24,064 nt of DNA from NCBI GenBank assembly GCA_905397405.1, contig CAJPVJ010000504.1, positions 1 through 24,064 of the forward strand, in the 5' to 3' direction. The translations under genes were made by a program, and so were the position numbers. Of this stretch, positions 21,895-24,064 are shown piece by piece (the stretch's first letter is position 1; each line of letters begins with the position of its first letter). This DNA comes from Oppiella nova. Lineage: Eukaryota > Arthropoda > Arachnida > Sarcoptiformes > Oppiidae. The notes beneath the pieces are model-generated. The model worked only from the letters and a program-made list of their open reading frames with translations, had not been told where the DNA came from and searched no databases.

Positions 21895-23974
21895 CTAAAA
21901 GTTTGTTCGCGCCGTTAGTCTCGTCCGAAGGAACGGTACGAATGAGAAGAGAGTGATATTCAAAAGGGCCGGCGATTCAGTCCTTTCCAATCGGGACGTC
22001 ATATAATACTTTAGTAATCGGAACTATATTTGAAAATAAAAAATGTTTTAACCATTTATTCATTGATTGACAAATAGGCCAAGATAAAATGTTATCAATT
22101 ATTTTATGGCATTAATATGCATATTAATTTTTAATTATAGTTCATAATTTAAGCATGTAACAATTTAATTATAAAAATTATCTAAAATTATCAATATACA
22201 ATATTTTGATAATATTGATATAAAGTATATATTTTAAAATTATTTTTTTAAACTCACGGAATGGTAGAGATATGGCTCCAAAATATGGTCAAACTTGGAG
22301 AACATGTCACACAAATAGATGGGACAACACCTCGACTCTACATTCACGGCCAGTATCTGTCCGATGGTCACCACAATTAAGCCAAACTTGAGGACCACTA
22401 CCAATATGTCAGCCGATATACACCTAACCATTTCCCGGAGCACGTGCTCCTCAACACCCGTCCCATTAGCTTTGCTATCCAAGCTATTTGTGAGGGACAG
22501 TAGGTTATAGTCCATGATTTGAAAGGTTATGCGAAATAAATCGGTGAATACGCCGACGATTATTACGACGAAAAATACGGTCATAACTATATTGAAGGCA
22601 CTGTTGGTGCGTATGATTAGCCGGGCGTTGGTTTTGAATAACCGCTTGATTTCGCGTAATTGATTTAATTGTGGCACCGATTCCGGGGTAGAGGTGTACA
22701 CCATTTGCTTGATGAACTCATTTAGTTGTCGGTATTTGTCGTGAATTGCCTTTAAAAATAAGAAATAAGACCAGGGTCAGTGAAATATAAAAAGTTAATT
22801 TACTATTAATTTTGTCAATTCATAATGTTTGGAGTTTTATCAATTTAATTAGTTATATAATAATTATCGAGATGAAATTATGATTAAATTTTAAAATACA
22901 GTTTTCTAAAATTATTATAAATTTTTTCATAAACTTGCTTATTATCTATACAAATATTTGTTTTAAAAATTACTTATAATAAAAGTATTAATAAAATTAA
23001 TATTATAAATTTCAAAATGATCAATAATTGATATAATGTTCTATGATGAATAGTTGGAATTGCCAACATTAAATAATTATTATTCACTCATTTATATGAA
23101 ATCAATCTTTAAATTTAACTTTCAGTTTAAGGAATTATTTTTAAATCGACAATTTTGAACAATGTAATTAAAAATTAATTAAAATTTTTGTAACTTTCCA
23201 TAATAATCTATGACGTACCATTCCAAATGTTATGTACACAGGTATTAGCAAGGTGTTTATAACTCTATGAGGCATTCCCGATAAATATTCCAAAATTGTA
23301 TCGCTAGTATAACCTTGCTTACGTCTCCAATCAAACGTTAAATAACCAACAAGGTGAATTGAAATACACATCAAGCTTACCACGACAACCTTAATTGAGA
23401 CACTAACAGGGTTAAATTGTCGCTTAGTATTAGTGGCTAATAAATAGTCCAACTCCTGTATAACGTCCCTGATCAAAAAACCTTTAATCCAGAATAAATC
23501 CACGGCTAATATAATCGGGATAAACTGTAAAAACAGTAATAGTATGTCAAAAATATTATCAGGAAACTTTCCCTGGATAAATAGATTTTTCAATATTTCA
23601 CCAATACTATAAAATAGCCACCCGTTTGCAGCAAGCATAATTAAAAATGAAAACACATTCACTGGTAGTAGTAATAAATTATCAAGCGAAAATAGCGCTT
23701 TAAACCATTTCAATGTAGTGTCTATAGGTGGTGAATTATCATGGTTATTAAGGGTGTTAGTCGTGTTACCCGTAAATACAGCGCTAAATACCGGTGCCCC
23801 GGCTAAAGCAAATGGTGACATAACCACGGCTAACGTGTTTCGCCAAAATTTTTGGTGAACTATAATATCCAGGACAGTTGCTGACTGTGAGGTCCATTTA
23901 GGTGCCATTTCCAGGACTACCTGTCCCGAGGAACTGGGGTACGACATACAGCGTGTTTCACCATGAGGTACCAT
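21895..23974 (-). CDS. GR-like seven-transmembrane chemoreceptor, 3 exons, complete
   Basis: Exons in transcript order are 23219-23974, 22258-22749 and 21895-22023, all joined in phase 0 (donors GTACGT and GTGAGT), giving 458 residues. The frame is open upstream to a TTG at 23995, but the first ATG is 23974 and a TATA-initiator pair lies just before it. Hydrophobic segments are spread through exon 1 (LLLLPVNVFSFLIMLAA; LLLFLQFIPIILAVDLF; VVVVSLMCISIHLVGYL) and exon 2 (NIVMTVFFVVIIVGVF; ILVVVLKFGLIVVTIG). Exon 2 opens with AIHDKYRQLNEFIKQ, the intracellular helix typical of 7TM_7 gustatory receptors. The last exon (FRLLKYYMTSRLERTE then ALLNITLFSFVPFL) gives the seventh segment and ends in a small G+C-rich island. 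Expected role: ligand-gated cation channel subunit in sensory cells. It differs strongly from the GR-like protein at 3343-4365. Confidence 0.78.
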
Positions 23975-24000
23975 GTTTGCGGGTTTATATCTCAAAAACT

Positions 24001-24036
24001 AAATGAGATGGAATATTATTGTAAAGTGGGTTTATA
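24001..24036 (-). promoter_or_regulatory. TATA box and initiator of the GR-like gene
   Basis: On the minus strand TATAAA (24031-24036) is followed at the expected spacing by CTCATTTAG, with a candidate start A at 24004, 32 bases from the first T of the TATA box. The leader to ATG 23974 would be about 30 bases. The same TTTAG could be read as a splice acceptor, but the TATA box argues that the gene begins here. Confidence 0.5.
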
Positions 24037-24064
24037 AGAGTAAAGTAGGGCATTTTAAAATCTA

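Noticed and set aside
21901-22020. G+C-rich patch as a tRNA, snRNA or other RNA gene
   Set aside because: No cloverleaf or properly spaced A and B boxes; the patch is explained as the last exon of the minus-strand receptor.

Overview
The window looks like nuclear DNA of an arthropod, most likely an acariform mite. By eye it is very A+T-rich. Genes are broken by short GT-AG introns (about 50-360 bp) and belong to families expanded in mites: divergent ionotropic receptors (IR, ionotropic glutamate receptor superfamily), seven-transmembrane gustatory-type receptors (GR), nuclear receptors with two zinc fingers, and a delta/epsilon-type glutathione S-transferase. The taxonomic call is inference; the gene families and splice structures are read from the sequence. 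Exon models were built by hand from frame continuity, GT/AG sites and comparison of paralogs inside the window.

Layout. 779-1820 (-): a G+C-richer, intronless OGFOD3-like gene with a multi-codon deletion and frame breaks, probably a pseudogene. 1879-2282: a ~400 bp imperfect palindrome. 3343-4365 (-): a GR-like receptor whose last membrane segment was not found. 5991-7892 (+): a three-exon IR with a TATA box. 9255-10966 (+): a second IR with a shortened ligand domain. 11045-12693 (-): a third IR in five exons, ending 78 bp from the second. 13360-15152 (+): a seven-exon nuclear receptor. 15768-16582 (+): a three-exon GST with a TATA box, followed by an exact 128-bp tandem duplication. 17015-18769 (+): a second seven-exon nuclear receptor with the same intron positions and phases as the first. 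19239-20736 (-): a fourth IR, paralogous to the third in all five exons, with one in-frame stop. 21895-23974 (-): a complete three-exon GR-like receptor; its last exon is a small G+C-rich island.

How the genes may work together. The receptors are candidate chemosensors. Nuclear receptors of the HR96-like type are known in arthropods as xenobiotic and lipid sensors, and delta/epsilon GSTs detoxify electrophiles. The order IR(-) NR(+) GST(+) NR(+) IR(-) puts candidate outside sensors, candidate internal sensors and a detoxification enzyme next to each other. That they are functionally linked is inference only; local duplication of unrelated families would give the same map.

The most notable points are the single stop codon in an otherwise intact IR (19546-19548), the non-standard P-boxes of both nuclear receptors, the broken intronless OGFOD3 copy, the long palindrome, and several exons (12652-12693, 20695-20736, 21895-22023, 19239-19470) that appear only when paralogs or splice phases are compared.
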